Below are positions 37,638 to 47,360 of a stretch of 64,000 nt of DNA, piece after piece. The notes under the pieces were generated by a model. That model saw nothing but the letters and a program-made list of their open reading frames with translations. It was not told the origin of the DNA and made no database searches. The translations under genes were made by a program, and so were the position numbers. Each line of letters begins with the position of its first letter. The first letter of the stretch is position 1. The DNA is from Neptunicella plasticusilytica (GTDB lineage: Bacteria; Pseudomonadota; Gammaproteobacteria; Enterobacterales; Alteromonadaceae): the NCBI RefSeq assembly GCF_047922965.1, contig NZ_CP150481.1:2728001-2792000 (forward strand). Direction: 5' to 3'.

Positions 37638-38627
37638 ATGATGAAAGTCCTGTTTATCGGTGGTACCGGCAATATCAGCACGGCGGTGAGTCGAGCCTGT
37701 CTGGCACAAGACATTGAGTTATTTATACTTAACCGGGGGCTTCGTCAGGTTGATTTAGTCGGCGCCAAATCCATAGTCGGCGATATTAATTCAGCTCAAA
37801 CTCAAACCGAATTAGCCCGACATCAATGGGATGTGGTGGTTAACTGGATTGCTTTTGATCAACAAGACATTGAACGGGATATCAAACTGTTCAGCAACAA
37901 AACCGGGCAGTATATTTTTATCAGTTCTGCGTCTTGTTACCAAAAACCGGCAAGTTCGCCCTTTATTACCGAATCAACGCCATTACACAATCCGTTTTGG
38001 CAGTATTCGCGGGATAAAATCGCCGCCGAAGATGCGCTGCTAAAAGCCTATCGCGAGAATGCCTTTCCCATCTGTATTGTGCGCCCTTCGCTAACTTACG
38101 ATACGGTAATCCCCTTGCCTTTTGGCGGCTGGACTGAATTTAACGTGATACAACGATTAAAACAGGGCAAACCCATTATTGTGCAAGGTGATGGTACGTC
38201 ATTATTTACCATCACCCACGCCAGTGATTTTGCCAAAGGCTTTGTCGGTTTATTGGGTCATCCGCAGACTATTGGTCACGCGTTCCATATTACCAGCGAT
38301 GAAAGCCTGAGCTGGGATCAGATTAATCGGGCTGTAGCAGATGCGGTTGGAGTAACCGCTGATTTATTACATATCCCATCCGACTTTATTGCCCGCATTG
38401 ACCCGGATTACTCTGGCACTTTATTGGGCGACAAGTCCCATAGCGTGATTTTTGATAACAGTAAAATCAAACAATTTGTCCCGGATTTTTGTGCCACTAT
38501 TCCTTTCGCCAAAGGCATCCGCAAGACCATTGATTGGTTTAACCAGCAGCCCGACAGGCAGGTGGTCAATCCTCACACCGAAGCCAGAATCGAACGCATT
38601 ATTCAGGCTTATCAAAAGGGTTGTTGA
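37638..38627 (+). CDS. NAD-dependent epimerase/dehydratase family protein
   Basis: The start is ATG 37638 or the adjacent ATG 37641, giving about 330 residues. The nucleotide-binding motif MKVLFIGGTGNIST then opens the protein as expected; an open frame to 37569 adds an improbable Cys-rich leader. An extended short-chain dehydrogenase fold follows. The usual YxxxK is recognisable as YSRDKIAAED near residue 125. It belongs to the NAD-dependent epimerase/reductase superfamily, and the substrate is unknown. It is 32 bases before the sensor kinase gene and may be cotranscribed with it. Confidence 0.85.
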   Translation: MMKVLFIGGTGNISTAVSRACLAQDIELFILNRGLRQVDLVGAKSIVGDINSAQTQTELARHQWDVVVNWIAFDQQDIERDIKLFSNKTGQYIFISSASCYQKPASSPFITESTPLHNPFWQYSRDKIAAEDALLKAYRENAFPICIVRPSLTYDTVIPLPFGGWTEFNVIQRLKQGKPIIVQGDGTSLFTITHASDFAKGFVGLLGHPQTIGHAFHITSDESLSWDQINRAVADAVGVTADLLHIPSDFIARIDPDYSGTLLGDKSHSVIFDNSKIKQFVPDFCATIPFAKGIRKTIDWFNQQPDRQVVNPHTEARIERIIQAYQKGC

Positions 38628-38659
38628 GTTGACCGGCGTAAAATCAGGAAAGGATAACG

Positions 38660-41600
38660 ATGTTTAGTATCTGGTCACTGACGCTGGTAGCGATCGGTTT
38701 TCTGGTCATGCTGTTCGCCGTGGGCTTTTGGGGCGACAGATTTCACCCCACCACCCGGCAACGTCCGATCATTTACAGTTTGGCGCTGGGTGTACATTGC
38801 ACGTCTTGGGCGTTTTACGGTACAACGACCCAGTCCGCCACCTATGGCTGGGCCTTTACACCCACCTATATGGGCAGTATTGCGGTATTTGTGTTTGGTT
38901 ACCCGGTGTTGCAAAAAATCATCCGTTTATGCCAGCAACACAATATCAGTTCAGTAGCCGACTTTATTAGCCACCAGTACGGCAAGTCGCACTTTATCGC
39001 CGCTTTTGTCACCTTGATCTGTTTTATTGGCGTGTTGCCCTACACCGCGCTGCAACTCGATGCGGTAACCGCCAGCGTCAATGTACTGACCATGAACGAA
39101 ACCCAATGGCCAGGCGGCGTCAGTTTATATGTCGCGGTGCTGATGGCGATCTTTGCGATTTTATTTGGTACCCGTAGCTTAAGCCTGACCGAGAAACACC
39201 CGGGCTTGATGCTGGCGATTGCGTTTGAGTCCATCGTTAAACTGTTAGCCTTTGTGATTATCGGCTTATTTGTCTGTTATTTTTTGTTTGACGGCATACT
39301 GGACTTGCTCGGTCAGGCACAACTGCATCCAGAGTCCAAACAGGTATTATCCAATTCTTCTGCCCCCTGGGTATATTTAAGCCACATGCTATTAGGCTTT
39401 TGTTCGATGTTCTGTTTACCACGCCAGTTCCATATTAACTATGTGGAAAACAACGGCGAACAGGAGTTGCGCACTGCGCGCTGGTTATTCCCGCTTTACC
39501 TGCTGGCCATTAACCTGTTTGTGCTACCTGTGGCACTGGGCGGCAAAATCCTGCTGGCCGACGCCAGTCCGGACAGTTACGTGATGGCGTTGCCGATGTT
39601 GTCGGACAATCCCTGGATTGCGATGGCTGCTTTTATCGGGGGGCTATCGGCGTCATCCAGTATGGTTATTGTGGCGACGCTGGCAATGGGCATCATGATG
39701 GCCAACAACCTGATTACCCCCTTGTGGCTGAAATGGCGCTTTCGCGCCGATCAGCAACAGGTGTTAACCAAACAGAGTCTGTTAAATATTCGCCGCACAA
39801 CTGTTTTGCTGGTTGTCGGTTTGGCGTACCTGTACTACCAGTACCTGAGCCGAACGGCTCCTTTGGTCAATAGCGGTATTATTGCCATGTCGTTACTCGC
39901 GCAGCTTGTGCCCAGTTTATTGTTAGGTATGTACTGGCAACGCAGTCGCAAAATGGCAGCCACAACAGGTATTTTGACAGGCTGTGCCTGCTGGTGTGTC
40001 TATCTGCTGTGGCCAAGTGTGACATCTACCTACTATTTCGAAGAGCTCCCTACCGATTTGGCGCTCAGTCAGGGCGTTTATCTGAGTCTGGCGGTCAACA
40101 TGCTCAGTTATATTGTGGTTGGCCTGCTGCCAATTAAACGCAGCCAAAACGACATTTCAACTGCAGGTGAAGAACAGCGGCCGGTGTTTTCTGCGATTAA
40201 AATATCGGCACTGTTAGCCATTACGCAAAAAGTCTTTTCGCCCCAACAACAGCAGCAACTGCAAGATAAAATCAGCCAAGACGATTTAAGCAGCTTTGCC
40301 AGTGGTCAGCTAATTAGCAAAATAGAAGTGGATTTGGCCGCGCATGTTGGCACCGCCAGCGCGCGTATACTGCTTTCCGCCATTACCGAACAACAGCAAG
40401 TGCCGCTGGAACAACTGGTTGGGCTGGTAGAAGAAGCCAGCCAAAGTTACCAGTTTAATCACGAGCTGCTGCAATCTTCGGTGGAACATATTGATCAGGG
40501 TATCAGTGTGGTGGACAGGAACCTCAAATTACTGGCCTGGAATCAGCGTTATATCCAACTTTTCAATTATCCGGATGGCTTTATTCGCGCCGGTCTGCCG
40601 ATTCAGGAGCTGTTACGTTACAACGCCGAACGCGGACTGTTTGGCAGCAAAAAAAATGTTGCGCAGGAAGTCGAAAAGCGGATTGAATACCTGCAACAGG
40701 GCAGCAGTTACAAATATTTACGTAGCCAACCTGACGGGCGGGTAATAGAGCTGCAGGGTAATCCCATGCCGGGTGGCGGATTTGTAACCACCTACAGTGA
40801 CATGACCGACTATGTCAAAACCCAGCAACAATTGCAGGAAGCCAAAGACCACCTTGAAATCCGCGTTACCGAGCGCACCGATCAGCTACAACGGGTAAAT
40901 CAGGCACTTGAGTTGGCGAAACTGGAAGCAGAGAAAGCCAATGAAAGTAAAACCAAGTTTTTGGCTGCCGCTGGCCATGATTTGATGCAACCTTTTAATG
41001 CCGCCACTCTTTTTGGCAGCATGATTGAACAACAAAGTGGTGATGCCCAAATCAAAACCATGGCCAGTAGTCTGCTACAATCGCTTAACAACGCCGAAGA
41101 ACTGCTTAGTATGCTGCTGGACATGACCAAGCTGGAATCTGGCATCCTGACCAGCAACGTGCAGGATTTTGCCCTGGATGACATTCTGCAGCCACTGGTG
41201 GACGAGTTCAGTTTACAGGCACAACAGAAAGGTCTGGCGTTAATTTATGTTCGTAGCCACATTTATGTCCAGTCGGACAAGAAACTGTTACGACGAGTAC
41301 TGCAAAACTTGCTCTCCAACGCTATTCGCTATACCCGACAAGGTAAAGTACTGGTCGGGTTGAGACGTTCGAACAAGCAGATTTATGTGCAGATATGCGA
41401 CACAGGATTAGGTATTGCCAAGCACCAGCAACAGGAAATATTTAACGAATTCCACCAACTCGACCAGCATAACCGCCAGGGGCTGGGGCTAGGACTAACC
41501 ATAGTTGAACGTATTTGCACCCTGTTACACCATCCGGTAAAAGTTCGTTCCGAACTCGGTCGCGGCACCTGTTTTTCGGTGTCGATACCCAGAGGCAAAC

Positions 41601-42019
41601 CTATGGTTCGAACCGCAGTACTTGCGGCGCCGGAAGTAACAGAAAAAACCGCTTTTTTACGCAACAAACGGGTATTGATAATTGATAACGAAACACAGAT
41701 CCTAAACGCTATGCAGCAGTTGTTTAATCAGTGGGGGGCAAAAGTCGATACCGCGACGAATCTGCAACAGGCGCGGGAGTTGACGACCGATATACCTGAG
41801 CTGATGCTGGTGGATTATCACCTTGATCATAATGAAATCGGCATTAACGTCGCATTGGAACTGCATAAACATTGGCAAAAAACCGTGCCCACTATCGTTA
41901 ACTCGGCCGATTATTCCGACACGATCCGCGAACAGGCCATCGAAGCCGGATTTGCTTTTTTACATAAACCGGTGAAATCCGGTGCACTAAAACGTTTGAT
42001 TAAAAAGTTACTGGAATAA
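38660..42019 (+). CDS. CrbS-like hybrid sensor kinase with sodium:solute symporter domain
   Basis: The 1119-residue protein starts with a sodium:solute symporter (SLC5) domain of about thirteen membrane helices, residues 1-490. A linker follows, then a PAS domain (IDQGISVVDRNLKLLAWNQRY, residues about 610-710) and a coiled coil. The HisKA domain carries His773 in AAAGHDLMQPFNAAT. An HATPase domain (NLLSNAIRYTRQGKV, DTGLGI, GLGLGL) is next, and a C-terminal receiver carries Asp1052 in LMLVDYHLD. This is the CrbS/NahK-type architecture; CrbS with CrbR controls acetate use in Vibrio and Pseudomonas. The likely partner is the LuxR-type regulator at 44204. The signal is unknown. Confidence 0.9.
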   Translation: MFSIWSLTLVAIGFLVMLFAVGFWGDRFHPTTRQRPIIYSLALGVHCTSWAFYGTTTQSATYGWAFTPTYMGSIAVFVFGYPVLQKIIRLCQQHNISSVADFISHQYGKSHFIAAFVTLICFIGVLPYTALQLDAVTASVNVLTMNETQWPGGVSLYVAVLMAIFAILFGTRSLSLTEKHPGLMLAIAFESIVKLLAFVIIGLFVCYFLFDGILDLLGQAQLHPESKQVLSNSSAPWVYLSHMLLGFCSMFCLPRQFHINYVENNGEQELRTARWLFPLYLLAINLFVLPVALGGKILLADASPDSYVMALPMLSDNPWIAMAAFIGGLSASSSMVIVATLAMGIMMANNLITPLWLKWRFRADQQQVLTKQSLLNIRRTTVLLVVGLAYLYYQYLSRTAPLVNSGIIAMSLLAQLVPSLLLGMYWQRSRKMAATTGILTGCACWCVYLLWPSVTSTYYFEELPTDLALSQGVYLSLAVNMLSYIVVGLLPIKRSQNDISTAGEEQRPVFSAIKISALLAITQKVFSPQQQQQLQDKISQDDLSSFASGQLISKIEVDLAAHVGTASARILLSAITEQQQVPLEQLVGLVEEASQSYQFNHELLQSSVEHIDQGISVVDRNLKLLAWNQRYIQLFNYPDGFIRAGLPIQELLRYNAERGLFGSKKNVAQEVEKRIEYLQQGSSYKYLRSQPDGRVIELQGNPMPGGGFVTTYSDMTDYVKTQQQLQEAKDHLEIRVTERTDQLQRVNQALELAKLEAEKANESKTKFLAAAGHDLMQPFNAATLFGSMIEQQSGDAQIKTMASSLLQSLNNAEELLSMLLDMTKLESGILTSNVQDFALDDILQPLVDEFSLQAQQKGLALIYVRSHIYVQSDKKLLRRVLQNLLSNAIRYTRQGKVLVGLRRSNKQIYVQICDTGLGIAKHQQQEIFNEFHQLDQHNRQGLGLGLTIVERICTLLHHPVKVRSELGRGTCFSVSIPRGKPMVRTAVLAAPEVTEKTAFLRNKRVLIIDNETQILNAMQQLFNQWGAKVDTATNLQQARELTTDIPELMLVDYHLDHNEIGINVALELHKHWQKTVPTIVNSADYSDTIREQAIEAGFAFLHKPVKSGALKRLIKKLLE

Positions 42020-42027
42020 AATTCGTT

Positions 42028-42741
42028 ATGGAGCACATCTATAGGCAAATGTGGCAGGAAGCCCAGCCAAATATCCACAACAATAATCTGGCGCTTGACC
42101 ACCTAATTGATTCCGTTACGGATCGACGTTATGGCCTAACACTAGTGATCAGACCCAGTGACGCTATCAAACAGCAATGCCAATTATTACTGGAAAAATT
42201 AAAACACATCGAGCCGCAGCAGTATTATTATCCGGCAGAGGATATGCATATCACCCTGCTGTCGATTATTTCCTGCTACGAGGGATTCAGACTGGATCAA
42301 ATCAATACTGCAGACTACATCGAGGTAATAAACCGCAGCATCAAAACCTTATCTCCGTTCAAACTGCAATTTAAAGGCGTTACTGCATCCAGTGCAGGTG
42401 TGTTATTGCAAGGTTTTAGCCCACAAACCACGTTAAATGATTGCCGGGCAACATTACGTCAAAACTTCAAAAAATCGACGTTACAACAATCCATCGATAC
42501 TCGCTACGAGTTGCAAACGGCTCATTCGACTGTGGTACGTTTTCGCCGACCATTAAATAACCCAAATCGTTTTATACAAGTTTTAGAACAATATAAAAAT
42601 ATTGAGTTTGGTCAATGTGAAATCAAACATATCGAACTGGTTGGTACAGACTGGTATCACAGAATGAATCAGGTTAAATTGATAAAGACGTTCGGCTTAA
42701 ATCATTTACTGCAAGGAATCGAAAATGAATATCAACGGTAG
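42028..42741 (+). CDS. 2H phosphoesterase superfamily protein
   Basis: The 237-residue protein has the two H-x-T motifs that define the 2H fold: His74 in MHITLLS and His166 in AHSTVVRF. They are about 90 residues apart, as in 2'-5' RNA ligases and cyclic phosphodiesterases. Some databases label relatives as mutarotase, which the motifs do not support. The substrate is unknown; RNA or cyclic nucleotide ends are the family norm. It starts eight bases after the kinase gene and overlaps the next gene by 17 bases. Confidence 0.82.
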   Translation: MEHIYRQMWQEAQPNIHNNNLALDHLIDSVTDRRYGLTLVIRPSDAIKQQCQLLLEKLKHIEPQQYYYPAEDMHITLLSIISCYEGFRLDQINTADYIEVINRSIKTLSPFKLQFKGVTASSAGVLLQGFSPQTTLNDCRATLRQNFKKSTLQQSIDTRYELQTAHSTVVRFRRPLNNPNRFIQVLEQYKNIEFGQCEIKHIELVGTDWYHRMNQVKLIKTFGLNHLLQGIENEYQR

Positions 42742-43072
42742 TTGCCATTGCGGCAATATCAAATATCAGGCACAAGGGGAATTCGGTGATTTGCTTTCCT
42801 GCAATTGCTCAATCTGCAGCAAGCGAGGAAGCCTGTTATGGTTTGTTCCCCGCGAGCAATTGAGTGTCTCAACACCACTAGAAGAACTGTCAAATTACAC
42901 TTTTAACACGCATAAAATAAAGCATTACTTTTGCCCCAAATGTGGCTGCGCCCCCTTTGGAATTGGCAGAGACGGCAAAGGCAACGAGATGGCGGCCATC
43001 AATGCCCGCTGTGCGGATGATTTGGATTTAGCCGGTTTTAAAATCAATCATTTTGACGGCAAAAGTATCTAA
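42725..43072 (+). CDS. GFA-family (glutathione-dependent formaldehyde-activating enzyme-like) protein
   Basis: This 115-residue protein has the zinc motifs of the GFA/CENP-V family: CHCGNI at residues 6-11, CNCSICSKRG at 26-35 and FCPKCGCAPFG near residue 74. The family name comes from a formaldehyde-scavenging enzyme, but most members have no proven activity. The AAGGAATC sequence before the ATG is a ribosome binding site inside the preceding gene, and the overlap implies coupled translation. Confidence 0.88.
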   Translation: MNINGSCHCGNIKYQAQGEFGDLLSCNCSICSKRGSLLWFVPREQLSVSTPLEELSNYTFNTHKIKHYFCPKCGCAPFGIGRDGKGNEMAAINARCADDLDLAGFKINHFDGKSI

Positions 43073-43091
43073 CTAAGCTTAATTCGACAAC

Positions 43092-43125
43092 AATAAAAAT
43101 GCTTCCTTTGCAAAACAAGTCCTAG
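43092..43125 (-). terminator. possible terminator of the TauE/SafE gene
   Basis: GCTTCCT and AGGAAGC form a seven-base stem around a 16-base loop. Read leftward it is followed by ATTTTTATT. The upper arm overlaps the stop codon of the leftward transporter. A weak intrinsic terminator is plausible. Confidence 0.45.
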
Positions 43126-44135
43126 GAAGCGTCTTTATATCTCACCCATTTAGCGCCAATCTGGCGCAATTTTTCAAATCCCATCAGGCAAATCAACACC
43201 GCCAGAATTGCCAATGCGGTTCCCCCCAACCCTAACAGTTGTCGTTCGGAAAATAGCGTCCAGATAAATTGTCCTACACATAAGATTGCCACTACCAGCA
43301 AGGTCGGTTTTCGGCCGATGCGAGCGACAATAAACACCCCAAGAGGTGCACCTAACGCCACAACAGGTGCAGCGGCCAGCCAGTTTTCATACACTCCCGC
43401 TTGCCAACTGTTGGTCAAGGTTTTCACCACAACGCCAACGACCGAGGTGAATGCCATAATCACAACCGAAGTTGGGATAGCAATCTTCAGATCGGCCCGA
43501 CATAACAGTACCAGTGCCGTATAGATCACCATATCAATACCGACGCCCGTCACCGACACCAATACAATAGCCGCAAATACCCCCAATCCAAGGCCAAGCT
43601 TGAAATCCCAGGTTTCATCAAAGTCAGTCATACCACTGTGGCTGGCAATTTCGTCAATACGATACAAATGCAACAAACCAAAGCTTGCCCAGATCACCGC
43701 AAACACCAGTTTGATATAAAGTTCGGAAAAATACGGCGCCACCCACAACAGACCAACAGGCGTGCCAATAACAGCACCCAGCATGGCACCATTTAACATC
43801 GCGTTGGCGATGGGTTGGCGTCTGGCAAAAATAAAAATAGAGGCACTGACCATGCCGATACTTTGCACCGCAAAACTGAAATCACGGCCTAGACTGGCCG
43901 GTAACTCGAATAACAAGACCAGTACGGGAAAGCCAACGGTACCGCCCCCCATAGGAGTAGAACCGGCGGCATAACTGCCGATAGCCATGGCTGCAGCCAT
44001 GGGCCAATGTTGGATCGCAACCGGCCATAATCCGTTAAATATCATTAAATATAGCCAGACGAGATAAAATCCCGTCAACCACAATAACCAAACCCACAAA
44101 TACTGCTTTGGGCGTGCCTGCAATCCCATACCCAC
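43122..44135 (-). CDS. TauE/SafE-family membrane transporter
   Basis: The 337-residue protein has about nine membrane helices and the duplicated TauE/SafE layout. It has glycine-rich segments GSYAAGSTPMGGGTVGFPVLVLL and VSVTGVGIDMVIYTALVLLCRADLKIAIPTSVVIMAF. This family exports sulfite, sulfoacetate or other organic anions. The specific substrate is unknown. AAGGAG five bases before ATG 44135 fixes the start. It is leftward, between GFA and the LuxR-type regulator, and could belong to the transport layer of the adjoining locus, but no evidence links them. Confidence 0.88.
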   Translation of the reverse strand: MGMGLQARPKQYLWVWLLWLTGFYLVWLYLMIFNGLWPVAIQHWPMAAAMAIGSYAAGSTPMGGGTVGFPVLVLLFELPASLGRDFSFAVQSIGMVSASIFIFARRQPIANAMLNGAMLGAVIGTPVGLLWVAPYFSELYIKLVFAVIWASFGLLHLYRIDEIASHSGMTDFDETWDFKLGLGLGVFAAIVLVSVTGVGIDMVIYTALVLLCRADLKIAIPTSVVIMAFTSVVGVVVKTLTNSWQAGVYENWLAAAPVVALGAPLGVFIVARIGRKPTLLVVAILCVGQFIWTLFSERQLLGLGGTALAILAVLICLMGFEKLRQIGAKWVRYKDAS

Positions 44136-44203
44136 TCCTTTTCAAAAACCGCAGGATGGTAACACACAAGGGTAAGATTTGATTAGCGGGCTTTGCTGTT
44201 TAT

Positions 44204-44914
44204 CTATTCGCCCATAATTTGTCGAAACACCACGCCTGCCTGGGTACGATTAATCACCTCAAGCTTGCGCAATACTGCAGATACATGTTGTTTAATCGTG
44301 GTTTCCTGCACATTGAGTTCATAGGCAATTTGTTTATTTAACAGACCATCCGCTAACAGTTTTAACACTTTGAACTGATGCGGAGTCAGTTGTTCCAGTT
44401 TGCGCGCGAAACACTTGTCTTGCTCGTTACTACTATTTTCTATTTGCAGGCGAAGTTCCTCGGGCAACCATTGCTCCCCATCCAGCACTTGCTGTACCGC
44501 GTCGGCGATCAATTCCAGTGGCGCCGATTTGGGAATATAACCACTGGCACCAAAATCGATAGCACGTCGAATAATGTCGGGATCTTCCTCGGCCGAAACC
44601 ATAATCACCAGCACACCGGGAAAATTATTTCTAATCGTACTCAAGCCGGTGAGTCCCTGATTACCGGGCATATTCAAATCCAGAAAAACCAGCTCCACGC
44701 TATCGTTATTTTCCAGTTGCTCCAACGTGCCGGATAAATTGGCGGCTTGCAGAATATCACCACCCAGCACAGACATAATGGCCTGTTGCATGGCAGCACG
44801 GAACAGCGGGTGATCATCAGCAATAATAGCGCGGGCAGACATAACTTCACGGGTTGTCAAAGGCATGTTGATACTATCCGGTATGCGCTGGCAATGTTCA
44901 AGACTGGTTAACAT
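44204..44914 (-). CDS. LuxR/NarL-family response regulator (CrbR-like)
   Basis: I place the start at ATG 44914 (236 residues), with GGAGG eight bases upstream. A frame from 44956 would begin inside the terminator of the receptor gene. The receiver has the IIADDHPLF acidic pair and phosphoacceptor Asp79 in LVFLDLNMPGNQG. The C-terminal helix-turn-helix reads LTPHQFKVLKLLADGLLNKQIAYELNVQETTIKQHV. This resembles CrbR/ErdR-type regulators, the usual partner of symporter-domain kinases such as the one at 38660. The two genes are separated by about 2 kb and opposite strands. Its location beside the hydroxybutyrate locus suggests, but does not prove, control of it. Confidence 0.9.
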   Translation of the reverse strand: MLTSLEHCQRIPDSINMPLTTREVMSARAIIADDHPLFRAAMQQAIMSVLGGDILQAANLSGTLEQLENNDSVELVFLDLNMPGNQGLTGLSTIRNNFPGVLVIMVSAEEDPDIIRRAIDFGASGYIPKSAPLELIADAVQQVLDGEQWLPEELRLQIENSSNEQDKCFARKLEQLTPHQFKVLKLLADGLLNKQIAYELNVQETTIKQHVSAVLRKLEVINRTQAGVVFRQIMGE

Positions 44915-44941
44915 AAAATTTACCTCCCCCCAGCCAGCGAC

Positions 44942-44964
44942 AAAAAAGGCGGCCAAAGCCGCCT
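44942..44964 (-). terminator. Rho-independent terminator of the TonB receptor gene at 44976
   Basis: AGGCGGC and GCCGCCT form a seven-base G+C-rich stem with a CAAA loop. Read leftward it is followed by TTTTTT. It lies 11 bases past the receptor stop and ahead of the LuxR regulator start, so the regulator needs its own promoter or readthrough. Confidence 0.88.
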
Positions 44965-44975
44965 AAATCTGCAAT

Positions 44976-47264
44976 CTAAAACTTGTAGCCCACCGTTAGA
45001 CTCACAGTCCGAGGATCGCCGTAGTAACCAATCAAGGTAGTATCACCGCCTGTGCCGGGCCCCGGGTTTTCAGTGGAATATGGCGGAGTAGTGACATCGA
45101 CAAAAGGATAGTTACCCACCAGATATTCCTCGTCCGTCAGGTTTTTACCATAGAGTCCAACCGTCCACTGGCCATCATCGCTGTACCAGTTGACGCCCAA
45201 GTTCACCAGACCATAGCCGTCTTGAGTCAGTAAGTTGCCCTTTTCCACCAGCGAATATTCGCTGCGATAGTAGTAGTTACCGTTAACCACAAAGTCACCC
45301 ATTGATGAATTGATGGTGTAGTTAAAACCAAGATTAGCCGTTGTTTTAGGCGTGTTGGTAATACTGAACTGATCGGTAATATCAATGGGTGTTCCATCCG
45401 GCGTCACCGATTTAACCTGTTTAAATTTGGAATCGATATAACCCAAAGTGGCATACCATTCAAACGAATCAGTCGCCAACACGGTCAGTTCCACTTCCGC
45501 TCCGGTCGCTTCGGATTTACCCACGTTACCCAAACGCTGGTTGTTGATAGTCAAGTCATCCGGATCAGGAATAAGGGTGACATACTGACGATCCTTATGG
45601 TCGAGCATAAACAAGGTGGCGTTAAAGCGCACAGTATCGTTCCAGTCACTCTTCAAGCCGATTTCAAACGAATCCACGATTTCAGGATCGGCAGCCGGTT
45701 CGGCAGTGGTAGCACGCGGATTAAATGCGCCAGATTTAAAGCCTTGGGCGTAACTGGCATACAACATCATATCCGGGCTGTATTGATATTCCATCCCCAG
45801 TTTAGGAGTAAAACGCGACCAGTCGGCGTTGTCATCCAGCACCACATTCTGGCTGGCCGCCACCAGTGTTTCATCACGCACAAAACCGGGTACCCAACCC
45901 GACTCTGGATACATAGTGCCAAAATACACGGCGTTAAAAACTTCGGCGTCTTTTTCTTCTTTGGTATAACGGGCGCCGGCTGTCAGAGATAATTTTTCGG
46001 TTAAATCAAATGAGCCTTGCATATAAACTGCAGTACTTTTGCTGTTACTGCAACCGCCGACTTCACTGGTATAGCCCGGTAATCCCAGACTTATTCCAAG
46101 CTCATCCAGAATGGCATCATACTGGCCACAGGAATCCCCCTTGTAATAATACAAACCGGACACCAGCTTCACGCCATCGGTTTGGTAATTAAGCTGAAAT
46201 TCCTGAGTAAATTGCTCATCGTCATAAATAGCCGGCACATCAAATATGCGTAGCGAGGTGTTATCAAAATCGATATTAGTTGGCGAATAGCCTTCACGGC
46301 TTGAGGTAATCGATTTAAACAGGAAATTATCATTAATATCCCAGTTCACCGTCAGACTCAGTCCCTCATTCTCAACTTTATTCCAGGTCGGTAAGCTGGT
46401 GTAGGAATCATAGACACTATCCGGCACCGGTGCGTCGGTCAACATACTGGGCAGTAACCGGAAGCCCCCTTTTGAATTGGATTTGTCTTCGGTGTTGTCA
46501 TAGTTAAGACGCATAAAGACATCGTCTGACGGGCGGAATTCCAGTGTTAGACGATAGGCTTGCAAGTCCTTGTTATAGTTTTCACGATCCTGTCCATCCA
46601 GTGCCGAGGTTAAAAACTCGCCAAAACCGTCGCGATTCAAATTGGCGTAGGCAAAACCCAGATACAATTTGTCTTCCATCAGCGGAAACTGTCCGCTCAG
46701 TTTAATATCTTTCTGCCCATAACTTCCTACAGTACCTTTGACCGCCAATTCGGTATCCCCGGACATGGCTTTAGTCACATATTTAATTGCGCCACCTATG
46801 GTATTTTTACCATACAGGGTGCCCTGTGGTCCGCGCAGCACTTCGATACGCTCCACATTCAATATATCCAGTACCGCTCCCTGTGGACGAGCCATATATA
46901 CATCATCCACGTAAATGCCTACTCCGGGCTCATAGCCCCATAATGGATCTTCCTGACCTACGCCGCGAATAAAAGCGGTTAATGTCGAGTTGGTACCACG
47001 ACTTTTTTGCAAGGTAGTATTGGGCGACATCTGCTGAATTTCGGTTACTGTGCTAATCCCTTTTTCAGCCAGTTCAACTTCGCCAATTGAGGTCACTGCA
47101 ACCGGCACTTCCTGAATGCTTTCTACGGTTTTACGCGCTGTGACTTCAATGCGTTCCAGTCCCTTTTTTTCCGTAGATTGTTCTTGCGCCAGCAATATCG
47201 GGCTGGTTAATGCTGTGCTAACAGCCAGTGCGCAGACTGTTTTAGTAAAATTGGGCTTAGTCAT
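44976..47264 (-). CDS. TonB-dependent receptor, candidate for hydroxybutyrate oligomers
   Basis: The 762-residue protein begins with a signal peptide (residues 1-26, ending in ILLAQ). The TonB-box-like ERIEVTARK follows, then a plug domain with VPVAVTSIGEVEL and RIEVLRGPQGTLYGKNTIGGAI. A 22-strand-type barrel ends in the aromatic GYKF. It diverges from the hydroxybutyrate operon across 270 bases. The context suggests it imports PHB-derived oligomers or a related ligand, but the barrel itself gives no substrate. The iron-siderophore role common to this family is the alternative; nothing nearby looks iron-regulated. Confidence 0.92.
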   Translation of the reverse strand: MTKPNFTKTVCALAVSTALTSPILLAQEQSTEKKGLERIEVTARKTVESIQEVPVAVTSIGEVELAEKGISTVTEIQQMSPNTTLQKSRGTNSTLTAFIRGVGQEDPLWGYEPGVGIYVDDVYMARPQGAVLDILNVERIEVLRGPQGTLYGKNTIGGAIKYVTKAMSGDTELAVKGTVGSYGQKDIKLSGQFPLMEDKLYLGFAYANLNRDGFGEFLTSALDGQDRENYNKDLQAYRLTLEFRPSDDVFMRLNYDNTEDKSNSKGGFRLLPSMLTDAPVPDSVYDSYTSLPTWNKVENEGLSLTVNWDINDNFLFKSITSSREGYSPTNIDFDNTSLRIFDVPAIYDDEQFTQEFQLNYQTDGVKLVSGLYYYKGDSCGQYDAILDELGISLGLPGYTSEVGGCSNSKSTAVYMQGSFDLTEKLSLTAGARYTKEEKDAEVFNAVYFGTMYPESGWVPGFVRDETLVAASQNVVLDDNADWSRFTPKLGMEYQYSPDMMLYASYAQGFKSGAFNPRATTAEPAADPEIVDSFEIGLKSDWNDTVRFNATLFMLDHKDRQYVTLIPDPDDLTINNQRLGNVGKSEATGAEVELTVLATDSFEWYATLGYIDSKFKQVKSVTPDGTPIDITDQFSITNTPKTTANLGFNYTINSSMGDFVVNGNYYYRSEYSLVEKGNLLTQDGYGLVNLGVNWYSDDGQWTVGLYGKNLTDEEYLVGNYPFVDVTTPPYSTENPGPGTGGDTTLIGYYGDPRTVSLTVGYKF

Positions 47265-47360
47265 GATCTTTCCTCGATACCTGTATTTGTTGTATTTATT
47301 GGCACTTGTTTTGTACGGTCGGCAAGTACATTAACTTATTATTAACAAAAGGTATGCTGT

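Noticed and set aside
37397..37714. 105-codon leftward frame crossing the MITE and the epimerase start
   Set aside because: It runs through the element's repeat and antisense to a well-supported gene; no ribosome binding site.
42028..42741. Mutarotase annotation
   Set aside because: The two H-x-T motifs at His74 and His166 define a 2H phosphoesterase, and no aldose-epimerase motifs are present.
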